NCBI GenBank assembly: GCA_964400165.1
Contig: CAYNSX010000005.1
Coordinates: 1-64,000 of the forward strand
DNA length: 64,000 nucleotides
Origin: CAYNSX01 sp964400165
Lineage (GTDB): Bacteria > Armatimonadota > Hebobacteria > CAYNSX01
Reading direction: 5' to 3'
This document shows, piece after piece, positions 25,863 to 35,019 of this stretch. Each line of letters opens with the position of its first letter. The first letter of the stretch is position 1. The notes beneath the pieces are model-generated. The model was not told the origin of the DNA. It worked only from the letters and a program-made list of their open reading frames with translations, and did no database searches. Made by a program: the position numbers and the translations under genes.

Positions 25863-27227
25863 GTGACGGCACAACCGGAATCGACTGCGGTCGTCGCGGC
25901 GTCCAGCCCCGCGGCCCGGACTTCGCTCTTGCTCGTGCTGGCCGCTCGTGCGTGGCATATGGTGTCCACCGCGTTGTCGGCCGAGGTGTTCTTTGCCCTC
26001 TTTCTGGTGGCGGGCGTCTACAAAGGGGACACCCGGCTGCACTTCATTGAGCGATTCGTCGACCTCACGGTGCTCACTTGGCTGCTCTCGCTGATCTTCA
26101 CGACTGCCTGGGTGGTGCGCTTGCGTGGGCGGACGATGGTGTCCCCGTCGTTTCCATGGATCATGGCGCTCTTCCTCGGCCTCGCGGCGAGCGTGACGAT
26201 CGGCATGCTCCACACGCCGGCATCCACCGCCGCGTTGGAGAAATTCGGGCGCTTCCTGGCCTTCACGGCCTGGGCGTTTGTCGGCGGCGCCGTGCTGGTC
26301 GGGCGGCCGCGGTTCGTCACGCGGTTTTGCTTCGTCTTTCTCATCCTGGCAATCCTCATGGCCGTCGATGGCACCTTCCGGTGGATACACATGGACACGC
26401 CCGGGTTCGTCACTTCACTGGGCGCCACCCAAACCTCTTACGGTCGCATCTCTGGCACCGGGCTCATCATGGTCATCGGGCTGGCGCTCCCCAGCAGCCG
26501 CCTGCTGTCACGCGTCGCGTTGTGGGGCCTGGCGGGCTGGCTGTTGTGGGGGTTGTTCGTCGCGGGCGTGCGCGGTCCGTTGTTGTCGTGTTCGGTGGCG
26601 CTGGCCGTGCTGGCCATCCTCGGGATGCGCTGGTCGGCGCCGGGCCGTCTCCAATTCGACCGTGTGGCTGCCACGGTGATGAATCTGGCGGGAGCGGGGG
26701 TGATCGCCACGATTTTCTTCACGGCGCGCGGCTGGACGACGGTGATGTTCCACCGGCTCGCGCTCCTCACCTCGTCGGGCGGAGACTCCGTCTGGCAACG
26801 GCTGGACTTCCTGCGCGTCGCGCTGGAGCGGTGGAATGAGTCCCTGTGGCTGGGCATCGGGACCGCGGGCTTTGGCATCCTCTATTACGGACAGAACACG
26901 CGTGCCTACCCGCACAATCTCCTGGTCGAGATCGGCTCCGAGAACGGCCTGCTGGGGCTGACCGCGCTGTCCGCGTTGTTCGCCGGGTGCCTCTACTGTG
27001 CCTGGCGCGCGTGCCGGGGGCCGCTGGAGGCGGGCACCGTGGCGCCCCGGATGTTTCTGGCCGCGGCCATCTTCCACATCATGAATGCGATGGTGTCGGG
27101 CGACCTGAATGACGGGCGGGTCATGTTCGCGTTTCTCGGCATCGCGGCGAGCGCCGAGGCGGTTGGGCGGTCAGCCGCGAGCCGACGCAAACCGTCGGAG
27201 TCCGCGCCCGTCATCGCCGCCGCATAG
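25863..27227 (+). CDS. O-antigen ligase/polymerase (Wzy-like)
   Basis: A 454-residue polytopic membrane protein with about 11-12 hydrophobic segments. The C-terminal motif GIGTAGFGILYYGQNT followed by PHNLLVEIGSENGLLGL is the Wzy_C/ligase signature, with the conserved H-N and E of the large loop. The start is GTG 25863, preceded by AGACGAGG. It is predicted to polymerise or ligate lipid-linked glycan units on the periplasmic side. It is transcribed divergently from the lipoprotein operon and stops 28 bp before the convergent second flippase. It is a distinct paralogue of the larger ligase at 10562 and lacks its repeat insert. Confidence 0.85.
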   Translation: MTAQPESTAVVAASSPAARTSLLLVLAARAWHMVSTALSAEVFFALFLVAGVYKGDTRLHFIERFVDLTVLTWLLSLIFTTAWVVRLRGRTMVSPSFPWIMALFLGLAASVTIGMLHTPASTAALEKFGRFLAFTAWAFVGGAVLVGRPRFVTRFCFVFLILAILMAVDGTFRWIHMDTPGFVTSLGATQTSYGRISGTGLIMVIGLALPSSRLLSRVALWGLAGWLLWGLFVAGVRGPLLSCSVALAVLAILGMRWSAPGRLQFDRVAATVMNLAGAGVIATIFFTARGWTTVMFHRLALLTSSGGDSVWQRLDFLRVALERWNESLWLGIGTAGFGILYYGQNTRAYPHNLLVEIGSENGLLGLTALSALFAGCLYCAWRACRGPLEAGTVAPRMFLAAAIFHIMNAMVSGDLNDGRVMFAFLGIAASAEAVGRSAASRRKPSESAPVIAAA

Positions 27228-27255
27228 CAGCTGGGGCCGTCGACGCCTGGGGAAG

Positions 27256-28689
27256 TCAGGGCGCTCCGGGTGGTGTCGGTGTGTCGTGGGGTCCTGCTGG
27301 CGCCGCATCGCCGCGGGAGTCCCCAGCAGCGCGCTCCTCGTTCAAGAGTTCCGATTCACTGCGTGACAAGGCCCGCATGCCGCCCGCGGCGGACCGCAGC
27401 AGGCCAGGATATTGCCGCATTTCGTACCGGCTGGGGAAGAGGATCGCTGTCATCGGCAGATGCGACATCCGCAAGAACTGCACGGTGACGAATGCTGTAA
27501 ACCCGAAGCAGGCCGCGTTCGTGGCGAGCGCAACGCCCACCAGCCCGCCGAAGTGAATGCCCACCGGCGCGAGAGTCACGAGCAGCAGCGCGGCGATCTG
27601 TGCTGCGCGCGCGCCCAGGTGGGGCGAACCCCGCGCCGCGAGGTCGTATGCAATCACGCGACCCAGCCCCCGCACCATCATCCCGGGAATGAGAATCAGC
27701 AGCGGTATCAGGCTGCCGTCGAATCGGTTGCCAAACAGCACGCGCAGCAACATGGGCGCCGCAATGAGCAAGGCGATGCCCGCGGCGAACAGGGTGAGCG
27801 ACATCTGGCGAATCGCCACGACCGACACACGAAAATCCTGCTTGTCGGCCGCGCGGGCGATCCGTGGGAACAGCACCGTGACCATCACATCGGCCAGGTC
27901 GCGCAGGCGCTCCCCGACATTCGTCGCAACCGACAACAAGCCCAGCGCGGTCGGCCCCATCAAGCCGCCGGTGATCAGCAGGCCCGCCCGCTGCTCCGCG
28001 AAAGCCGCCAAGTTCCACAAATAGGTGTGGCGGCCGTACCGCACTTTGTCGCGCAGGAACGGGAGGCTGAACGCGCGCAGCCGCAGCGGTTCGATGCGTC
28101 CGACCACAGCCAGCGTGAGCAGGGCCGTCACCGTCATCGCCACCAAGTAGGACCACACGGCGCCCTCGACGCCCAACTCCAAGCCGGCGACCAGGACCAG
28201 TAACGCCACGAACGCGAGGATGCCGCGAATCAACTGCAGCGTGTTGAAGGTCGAAATGAGCCCCCAACCGCGCAGCACGCTGTTGGCGTTCTGGAAGAGG
28301 AGGTAACTCGGCACGGCAGCCGCGCCAATCCACATGAGGTGCGCGGAGGTTTGCGTTCGCGTCAAAAGATGCGCGGACCACGGAAGGACCGAGACGCCGA
28401 TGCCCACTCCAACCGCCAGCAGCCCAAAACCCAGCGCCGCGACGACTGCATTCGCCACCAACGCGCGGCGCTGCCCGGGCTCCTTGCCCGCGTGATACAC
28501 GATGGAGTAAGTGAGGCCGGGGCTGCAGAGAAACGTCAGAATGCTCGCCGTCAGCATGACAAAGACGAACTGCCCGCGACCCGCCGGCCCCAGCAGTCGC
28601 GAAGCCACGACGACCGTCGCGAGATCGAAGACCGAGGTGGCGACCTGAAAGGCGAAGGTGTGGGCGGCCTCGTGCGCTAGGCGGCGCAA
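27256..28689 (-). CDS. Wzx-type polysaccharide flippase (second copy)
   Basis: A 477-residue membrane protein of the MOP superfamily with about 12-14 transmembrane segments. It includes FAFQVATSVFDLATVVVASRLLGPAGRGQF at its start, split here as FAFQVATSVFDLA and SRLLGPAGRGQF, and the internal LRDLADVMVTVLFPRIARA. The C-terminal 50 residues form a polar tail. There is no ATG in frame near the start; TTG 28689 with a GGGGAG 12 bases upstream is the best candidate. The long open frame continuing upstream to 30096 is a shadow of the glycosyltransferase region. It likely exports the oligosaccharide partner of the 25863 Wzy. The two flippases share little visible identity. Confidence 0.8.
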   Translation of the reverse strand: MRRLAHEAAHTFAFQVATSVFDLATVVVASRLLGPAGRGQFVFVMLTASILTFLCSPGLTYSIVYHAGKEPGQRRALVANAVVAALGFGLLAVGVGIGVSVLPWSAHLLTRTQTSAHLMWIGAAAVPSYLLFQNANSVLRGWGLISTFNTLQLIRGILAFVALLVLVAGLELGVEGAVWSYLVAMTVTALLTLAVVGRIEPLRLRAFSLPFLRDKVRYGRHTYLWNLAAFAEQRAGLLITGGLMGPTALGLLSVATNVGERLRDLADVMVTVLFPRIARAADKQDFRVSVVAIRQMSLTLFAAGIALLIAAPMLLRVLFGNRFDGSLIPLLILIPGMMVRGLGRVIAYDLAARGSPHLGARAAQIAALLLVTLAPVGIHFGGLVGVALATNAACFGFTAFVTVQFLRMSHLPMTAILFPSRYEMRQYPGLLRSAAGGMRALSRSESELLNEERAAGDSRGDAAPAGPHDTPTPPGAP

Positions 28690-28709
28690 GTGTCTCGCAT
28701 CTCCCCCCC

Positions 28710-28730
28710 AGTCCCGCCCATGGCGGGACT
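28710..28730. repeat. Perfect hairpin upstream of the second flippase
   Basis: AGTCCCGCC at 28710-28718 and GGCGGGACT at 28722-28730 form a perfect 9-bp stem with a 3-base loop. It lies 20 bp upstream of the TTG start in the 256-bp spacer before the next gene and could affect translation or termination. The rest of the spacer (28690-28945) holds nothing I can name. Confidence 0.5.
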
Positions 28731-28945
28731 GGCATCTCGCACTGGTGAGAGTCGATTCGGGCCGCAAGTGATGCGTGGCCCTCCCCGGTGTTGGGTGGAC
28801 TCTCCAGGGGGCGGCGGCATCGGGCTCGCACCGCGGCATCCGTGCCTCGTCTGCAAGGGGCCTCCTTAGAAGCGGTTTGGGCCGGGGTGGGTGACGCAGT
28901 GGCAACAACCCGCTGGAGACAGACGGCGGCGCGGGCGGTTTGGTG

Positions 28946-30190
28946 TCACGAATTGTCCCCGAGCCGCGCAACCGCTGCCGGCGGATGGGTCGGGCGGTGG
29001 TCGGCGGTTGGCACAATCCCCTGGTCACGGTACAACGCCACGAGGCGCGCTGCCTCGTGGTCCCAATTGAATCGGGTCTCACTCGCCAGCCGACCCCGCC
29101 GCGCCATCGCACGCCGCTCGGCGGCGGGGCGGCCCAGCAAGTCTCGGATGCCTCGGGCAATGGCTTCGGGGTTGGTTGCATCGACGGCAATGCCACACCC
29201 CGTCTCGACAACCAGGGACTTCCACAGCGGAAAGTCCGAGCACACGATGGGCAGGCCAAGCGCCATGTACTCAAATACCTTCGTCGGCTCGGCGTCCAAA
29301 TAGTTCCGATACGGGAGATAGGTGGCGACCCCGATCGTGGCCGTCTCGGCCAGTACCCGGACTGCCTCGGGCTGCGGCAGCGGCCCGCGGTAGTCGGCGA
29401 CATCGGCAAACTCCCGCGCCATGCGAGCCGCCAGGTCCGGCGTCGCGCGTCCAACGAGCACGACGCGCAGCGCCGGGACCTCGCGTTGCGCCAACCGCGC
29501 GGCCGTGAGGAGTTGCACAATTCCGCGCTCGGGGGTAATGCCGCCGACATAGCCGACGCACGGTGGCCGCCCATCGGAGACATCCGTGAAGGGAATGGCG
29601 CTCGCCGCCACATAATTGTGAATGATCGTGCTGCGGACGCCGAGCGCGGCGAGATGTGCGGCCGCGCCTTCGTGCGCCGCCACAACCGCATCGACGCGCG
29701 GCAACAACCAGCGCTCGGCGACGCAGACCGCCGCCGCCGCCACGCGCCGGGCCGGGCCGGACAAGTAGGGCTTCGAGAGCATATCCGTGACGGCGTCCTC
29801 ATGGACATCAAAGACGACCACCGCCCGGCACCGCCAGCGCAGTGCCACCGCGACCAGCAGCAACTCGGGGTCGTGCAGGTGATAGGCCCGCGCTCGCTGG
29901 GCTCGGGCGAGGCGATAGGCCCGCCAGGGCTGCCGGACCATGCGCACGAGCCGATTGCCGGCCGGCGGGAGGGCGAGGATGGCGATCCCGTCGCGCGTCT
30001 CGTTCGCCGCCCCAGGGGCAATGAGACAGACTCGAAAGCCCGCCGCGTGCAGGGCCACACACTCTTTGAAGAAAATGCGGGCATCGAACGGCGCATGCAC
30101 GGTCGTGATGACGCAAATATCGGGAGCAGGGCCGTCCCGAGTTGCCGAAGTGCCGCCGCCGCCGACAGTCGAAGCCATCCGCGCCTTCAT
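28946..30190 (-). CDS. GT4-family glycosyltransferase
   Basis: A 414-residue GT-B enzyme. The N-terminal half has ICVITTVHAPFDARIFFKEC and RAYHLHDPELLLVAVAL, a common motif of family 4 enzymes. The C-terminal half has YVGGITPERGIVQLL, LVGRATPD and AEPTKVFEYMALGLPIVC, where the acidic residues bind the donor nucleotide. It presumably adds one sugar to the lipid-linked repeat unit. ATG 30190 was chosen; a second in-frame ATG at 30178 has AAGG at suitable spacing. It is transcribed divergently from the second AsnB gene. Glycine- and Ser-rich residues before the Rossmann fold suggest the first 20 residues are disordered. Confidence 0.85.
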   Translation of the reverse strand: MKARMASTVGGGGTSATRDGPAPDICVITTVHAPFDARIFFKECVALHAAGFRVCLIAPGAANETRDGIAILALPPAGNRLVRMVRQPWRAYRLARAQRARAYHLHDPELLLVAVALRWRCRAVVVFDVHEDAVTDMLSKPYLSGPARRVAAAAVCVAERWLLPRVDAVVAAHEGAAAHLAALGVRSTIIHNYVAASAIPFTDVSDGRPPCVGYVGGITPERGIVQLLTAARLAQREVPALRVVLVGRATPDLAARMAREFADVADYRGPLPQPEAVRVLAETATIGVATYLPYRNYLDAEPTKVFEYMALGLPIVCSDFPLWKSLVVETGCGIAVDATNPEAIARGIRDLLGRPAAERRAMARRGRLASETRFNWDHEAARLVALYRDQGIVPTADHRPTHPPAAVARLGDNS

Positions 30191-30252
30191 CTCGACAACC
30201 ACATCATACCACCGGCCATCAGCGCGTCTAGGTCGGCGCGAAGACCGACCGG

Positions 30253-30258
30253 TATAAT
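30253..30258 (+). promoter_or_regulatory. Putative -10 element for the second asnB
   Basis: TATAAT at 30253-30258, about 106 bp before the amidotransferase start, in the divergent spacer with the glycosyltransferase. No clear -35 element is seen at standard spacing. Confidence 0.4.
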
Positions 30259-30363
30259 GGCGCGCTGGGCCGCCGCGGAGTCTTCGCGGTCGAGTCCCGC
30301 AAGCGCCTCGTCGTCCCCGAAGCGCGAGCGTGATGGCTGTGGGCGCATTCGGAGCGCATGGCA

Positions 30364-32344
30364 ATGTGCGGCATCGTTGGCGTGGTCTATCTGCACGGTA
30401 ACGGAACGGTCGATCCGGACCTTTTGGATCGGATGACCGATGTCTTGTCGCACCGGGGCCCCGACGACCGCGGAACCCATTGCACCGGCCCGGCCGGTCT
30501 CGGCGTGCGGCGCTTGAGCATCATCGACATCGCCGGGGGCCACCAACCCATCTTCAGCGAAGACGGCTCACGCGCCATTGTGTACAACGGCGAAGTGTAC
30601 AACCATGCCGCCCTCCGCGCCGATTTGGAAGCCCGCGGTCACCGCTTCCGCACCCGCTGCGACACCGAAGTCGTCCTGCACTTGTACGAGGAGAAGGGGC
30701 TGGACTGCGCGCAGGACCTCGACGGCGAATTCGCCTACGCCATTTGGGACGAACGGACGCACACGCTCTGCCTGACGCGAGACCGCCTCGGCGTCAGGCC
30801 GCTCTATTACACCGTGCAGGACGGCCGGTTCCTGTTCGCGTCCGAAGTCAAGGCGCTCCTGCAGGATCCGGCGGTGCCGCGGCGCATTGACCTGCCGGCC
30901 CTCGAAGACTTGCTCACGCTCGGTTTTGTAATTGCCCCGCGGACCCTCTTCGCAGACATCTGGCAAGTGCCCGCGGGCCACACTGTGCTGGTGTCTGGCG
31001 GGACCGTCCGGCTCCAACGGTATTGGGATATCCCCTACGACCGAGAAGCCGGCCGCGCGCCCCGAAAGCGGGAAGCGGACTACGCCGACGAGTTGCGCAG
31101 CGTCCTCGCGACCGCCGCGCAGTCCCGTCTGATGAGCGATGTGCCAGTCGGCGTGTTCTTGAGCGGAGGCGTCGACTCGAGCGCGATCGTCGCCCTGGCA
31201 GCCCCCGCCAGCCCAACGCCGCTCACGACCTTCGTCAGCCGGCAATTGGAAGGCCCCGAGTTCGATGAAGCGCCGTTCGCCCGCCTGGTGGCGGACCAAT
31301 ACCACACCGACCATCACGAACTGGTCTTTGCCGGCCAATCCGTGCCCGAGGCGGTCACCAAACTCATTTGGCATCTGGACGAACCACGGGCTGGCGCCGC
31401 GGCAATGCCGCAGATGGCGATTGCCGAAATGGCGTCGCAACTGGTGAAAGTCGGTCTGGGCGGGCAGGGGAGCGATGAGACCTTTGGCGGCTATGCCCGT
31501 TTCGGGTTATGCAACTGGCCCCGTGCGCTTTTCGGGGCGCTGACGGCGATGCGGGGGCCACAGCCGGCGGGCGCCAACCACCACACATCGCAAGTCCGAC
31601 CGAACATCCTCAAGCAGGTGGACCGTCGCGGGCTGGGTTCGCTGTTGCGCCACGCCACCTCCTTCCTGGGCCCCAGTCTGCGGCGGCACTATCTGCACCT
31701 GGAAATCGCGACGCCCTCGCTGTTGCGCGCGCTGCTGCAAACCGAAGTGCACGAGGCGCTGGCCGAGTCGTCGACCTACGACCGCTACTGCGCCGTCCTC
31801 GACCACTGCGACGCGCGGCATCCCTTGAACCGATTGCTCTATCTGGAGACCAAGACCTACCTGCAGGCGTTGCTCATGGTGGACGACCGCACCAGCATGG
31901 CGGCGTCTCTGGAGACGCGGCCGCCCCTCATCGACCACCATGTGGTCGAGTATGCTGCTGAAATCCCGCCAGACCTGAAGGTCAAGGGCTTGACGGCGAA
32001 GTACATCCTCAAACGGGCGCTTGCGCGCGACCTGCCCGAGACCATCCTCAATCGCCGGAAGATGGGCTTCCCCACCCCCATTGAGCATTGGTTGCGCGGC
32101 GACTTGCGCGAGTGGATGTTGGACCTCCTGTTGAGCGAGCGCACGCGGCAACGCGGACTGTTTCATCAGGATGCTCTCAAAGGATTGGTCGAGCGGCGTG
32201 NNNNNNNNNNAGCGCATCGATCCGCGGGTGTGGGACCGGGCGGTGTGGATCCTGATCGGCATTGAAGAGTGGGCCCGGCAGTTCTTGGATGGCGACGGGC
32301 TCCGCCATCGGCCTCCCCGCGTCGCCCAGCTCCGACGCGTATAA
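30364..32344 (+). CDS. AsnB-type glutamine-dependent amidotransferase (second copy, interrupted by scaffold gap)
   Basis: Starts MCGIVGVV at ATG 30364, with C2 as the glutaminase nucleophile; GGAG sits nine bases before it, while the ATG at 30358 lies only three bases from GGAG and would bury the cysteine. The ATP loop is LSGGVDSSAIVAL. Ten N at 32201-32210 shift the frame. Reading on in the correct phase gives RIDPRVWDRAVWILIGIEEW and a stop at 32342-32344, the normal C-terminus of the family. The gap must therefore hold a multiple of three bases. It is paralogous to the copy at 20601 and lies amid nucleotide-sugar genes, so amidation of a uronic acid is more likely than asparagine synthesis. 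Confidence 0.88.
32201..32210. other. Assembly gap (10 N)
   Basis: A scaffold join inside the second asnB. The frame before and after is consistent only if the true gap length is a multiple of three. With no bases missing the frame would read GAG CGG CGT GAG CGC ATC, and family spacing suggests only a few residues are absent. Confidence 0.95.
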
Positions 32345-32345
32345 T
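32340..32345 (+). promoter_or_regulatory. Putative -10 element before the WbpA-like gene
   Basis: TATAAT at 32340-32345 overlaps the stop of the amidotransferase gene and lies 30 bp before ATG 32375. No convincing -35 is visible. Confidence 0.4.
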
Positions 32346-32374
32346 CCAGCCCATCGCGGGGTAGGGACAGTCCA

Positions 32375-33724
32375 ATGGCTCGCACGGAGTCGCTGACCAC
32401 CGAATCGCACTGTGTCCGCCTCTGCCGCCGCCTCGAAGCGCATGAGGCGACGGTCGCCGTCATCGGCCTGGGCTATGTCGGACTGCCGGTGGCGCTCATC
32501 TTGGCGCGGCAGGACTTCCCGGTTATCGGTTTCGACATCGATCCCGAGAAGGTCGCCCGCGTCAACGCGGGCGAGACCTATATCCGGCACATCCCCCAGG
32601 ACGCGGTGGCGACCGCGCGGCAAGCGGGCCGCCTCGCGGCCACAGGCGACTTCGCGCGCCTCGCCGAGGCCGACGCCATCATCATTTGTGTTCCGACGCC
32701 GCTCGGCGAGCACCGGGAGCCCGACCTCTCGTTCATCGCAAAGACCGCCCAGACCATTGCCGCGACTTTGCGTCCCGGGCAGCTGGTCGTCCTCGAAAGC
32801 ACCACCTATCCCGGCACCACGCGCGAAGTCGTGCTGCCCATCCTCGCGGCAACCGGCCTGCACTGTGGGGAAGACTTCTTCCTTGGCTTCTCGCCGGAGC
32901 GCGAAGACCCGGTCAATGCGAGTTTCTCGCTCGACCGCATCCCGAAAGTGGTCTCCGGCGTCACCGCCAACTGTCTCGAGGCCACCAAGGCGTTGTACCG
33001 CGACCTCGTCGCCGAAGTCGTGCCGGTCTCGTCGCCCGAGGTCGCCGAGTCGGCCAAACTCCTCGAGAACATTTACCGCTGCGTCAACATTGCACTGGTC
33101 AACGAACTGAAACTGGTGTTGGACCGGATGGGCATCGACATCTGGGAAGTCGTCGCCGCGGCTTCGACGAAGCCGTTTGGGTTCGTGCCGTTCTATCCCG
33201 GCCCCGGAGTCGGCGGGCACTGCATCCCGGTCGACCCGTTCTACCTCACCTGGCGCGCCCGCGAATTTGGATTGAGCACGCGCTTTATCGAGCTCGCCGG
33301 TGAAGTGAATGCCGCCATGCCCGCGTATGTGGTCTCGCGCGTGGCCGCGGCGCTGGGCACCGCCGGCAAAGCGCTGCGCGGCGCCCAGGTGATGCTGCTC
33401 GGCATTGCCTACAAGAAGGATGTCGACGACCTGCGCGAGTCGCCCGCGCTCGAAGTGCTGCATCTCCTGCAGCGTGAGGGTGCGATGGTCTCGTATCATG
33501 ACCCCTTCGTCCCGCGTGTGCCGGCGCTCCGGCGATTCCAATTCGACTTGTCGTCCGTGCCGCTGGACACGCATTCCCTGCGCCGGGCCGACTGCGTCGT
33601 CGTGACGACCGACCACAGCGCCTTCGATCCGGCCTTCATCGCCCAGCACGCCCGGCTCATCGTGGACACTCGCAACCTGTTTGGCGCCCTGCACGGCGTC
33701 AATCCCCGGCTGTTTCGGGCCTAG
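32375..33724 (+). CDS. UDP-N-acetylglucosamine 6-dehydrogenase, WbpA-like
   Basis: A 449-residue nucleotide-sugar dehydrogenase. The Rossmann motif VAVIGLGYVGLPVA lies at residues 27-40, the catalytic cysteine is C283 in GVGGHCIPVDPFYL, and STTYPGTTREV is typical of the WbpA/WbpO/TviB branch rather than UDP-glucose dehydrogenase. The predicted product is UDP-GlcNAcA, the substrate for the WbpB-WbpE-WbpD trio at 15003-17752. About 22 residues precede the Rossmann fold. It follows the second asnB by 30 bp. The assignment to WbpA is from sequence signature and context; UDP-ManNAc or UDP-GalNAc dehydrogenase remain possible. Confidence 0.88.
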   Translation: MARTESLTTESHCVRLCRRLEAHEATVAVIGLGYVGLPVALILARQDFPVIGFDIDPEKVARVNAGETYIRHIPQDAVATARQAGRLAATGDFARLAEADAIIICVPTPLGEHREPDLSFIAKTAQTIAATLRPGQLVVLESTTYPGTTREVVLPILAATGLHCGEDFFLGFSPEREDPVNASFSLDRIPKVVSGVTANCLEATKALYRDLVAEVVPVSSPEVAESAKLLENIYRCVNIALVNELKLVLDRMGIDIWEVVAAASTKPFGFVPFYPGPGVGGHCIPVDPFYLTWRAREFGLSTRFIELAGEVNAAMPAYVVSRVAAALGTAGKALRGAQVMLLGIAYKKDVDDLRESPALEVLHLLQREGAMVSYHDPFVPRVPALRRFQFDLSSVPLDTHSLRRADCVVVTTDHSAFDPAFIAQHARLIVDTRNLFGALHGVNPRLFRA

Positions 33725-33816
33725 CGGCCGCCTGCTGGGCAGGCAAGGAAGGGAATGCCGCCTCGCCCTGGTAGAATCGGCATTGGTGGGAATAATCGGG
33801 GGAGACACCCTGACTG

Positions 33817-35019
33817 ATGAGTGACCTGCCGGCCATCCTGGGCGGGCGCCCGGCGTTTGAGCGACTGGTGCCCGTCATTCAGTCTACGGTCCGTAACCCC
33901 GAGTCGCTCGTGCCGATGCTGACTGACATCCTGGCCAGCGGGCGACTGACCAGCGGGCCGCGGGTGGCCGCGTTCGAGGATGCCGTCCGCGACCGCCTCG
34001 GAGTTGCCGCGGTCGTGGCGACCGGCAGTTGCACAGCCGGGCTGATGCTGGCGCTGCAGGCCGCGCAGTTGCCATCCGGCGCCGAAGTGCTCGTGCCGGC
34101 CTTCACCTTCACCGCCACCGCCCACGCGGTCGTCTGGAATCGGTTGCGGCCGATTTTTGTCGACTCCCTCGCTGACACCGGCGAACTCGACCCCGAATCC
34201 GCTGCGGCGGCGATCACGCCGCGGACGGTCGCCGTCATGCCGGTGGACATCTTCGGATTGCCCGTCGACATTGAGGCCATCCAACGGCTGGCCGAGCGCC
34301 ATGCCCTGGCGCTGGTCTTCGACTCCGCGCAGTCGCTCGGTGGGGAATACCGCGGGCGTCCCGTGGGCGGCGCCGGACTGGCGCAGGTCTTCAGCTTGAG
34401 CCCCACGAAGGTCGTGACCGCGGCGGAAGGCGGCCTGATCGCCACAAATGATGAGGGGTTCGCCGATCTGGTGCGCCGCGGTCGCGATTACGGTAAAGCG
34501 TCCGACGGCGCCGACATTGAATTTGCCGGGTTGAGCGCCCGGATGAGCGAATTGCACGCCGCCGTCGGACTGCACAATTTCCAGCGCCTCGACGCCTACC
34601 AGGCCGACCGCCTGCGGTTGATCGCCCGCTATCGCGCGGGCCTCGAGGGAGTGCCAGGACTCCGATTTCAGTTTTGGCCAGCGGACCGCCGATCATCAGG
34701 CAATTACATGGTCATTGTGGTAGAGGACGCGTTTGGCATGACGCGTGACCTCCTCTATGACGCGTTGCGGGCCGAGAACATCCAGACGAAGAAGTACTTC
34801 TACCCGCCGTTGCATAGGCAGACGGCCTATCGGCGCGAGGCGGACCTGCCGGACGGCGCGCTGCCGGTCGCTGAAGACCTCGCGCGGCGTACGCTCGCCC
34901 TGCCGCTCTATTCCCACATGCGGGACGATCTGGTGGATGCGCTGGTCGGCTGCATCGCGGCGTTGCACCGCCACGCCGGCGCCATCGCCGCGCGCATGCC
35001 GACGGCGGCGTCCCGATGA
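33817..35019 (+). CDS. DegT/DnrJ/EryC1 aminotransferase, PglE-like
   Basis: A 400-residue PLP aminotransferase. K198 in SLSPTKVVTAAEGG is the Schiff-base lysine, and VFDSAQSLGGEY replaces the usual EDAAQ-type motif with an Asp-Ser pair, as in some sugar 4-aminotransferases. Adjacency with a PglF-type 4,6-dehydratase (ATGA overlap), a PglD-type acetyltransferase and a PglC-type phosphoglycosyltransferase predicts transfer of an amino group to C4 of the 4-keto-6-deoxy sugar. It is the first gene of the plus-strand pair, 92 bp after the WbpA-like gene. Confidence 0.87.
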   Translation: MSDLPAILGGRPAFERLVPVIQSTVRNPESLVPMLTDILASGRLTSGPRVAAFEDAVRDRLGVAAVVATGSCTAGLMLALQAAQLPSGAEVLVPAFTFTATAHAVVWNRLRPIFVDSLADTGELDPESAAAAITPRTVAVMPVDIFGLPVDIEAIQRLAERHALALVFDSAQSLGGEYRGRPVGGAGLAQVFSLSPTKVVTAAEGGLIATNDEGFADLVRRGRDYGKASDGADIEFAGLSARMSELHAAVGLHNFQRLDAYQADRLRLIARYRAGLEGVPGLRFQFWPADRRSSGNYMVIVVEDAFGMTRDLLYDALRAENIQTKKYFYPPLHRQTAYRREADLPDGALPVAEDLARRTLALPLYSHMRDDLVDALVGCIAALHRHAGAIAARMPTAASR

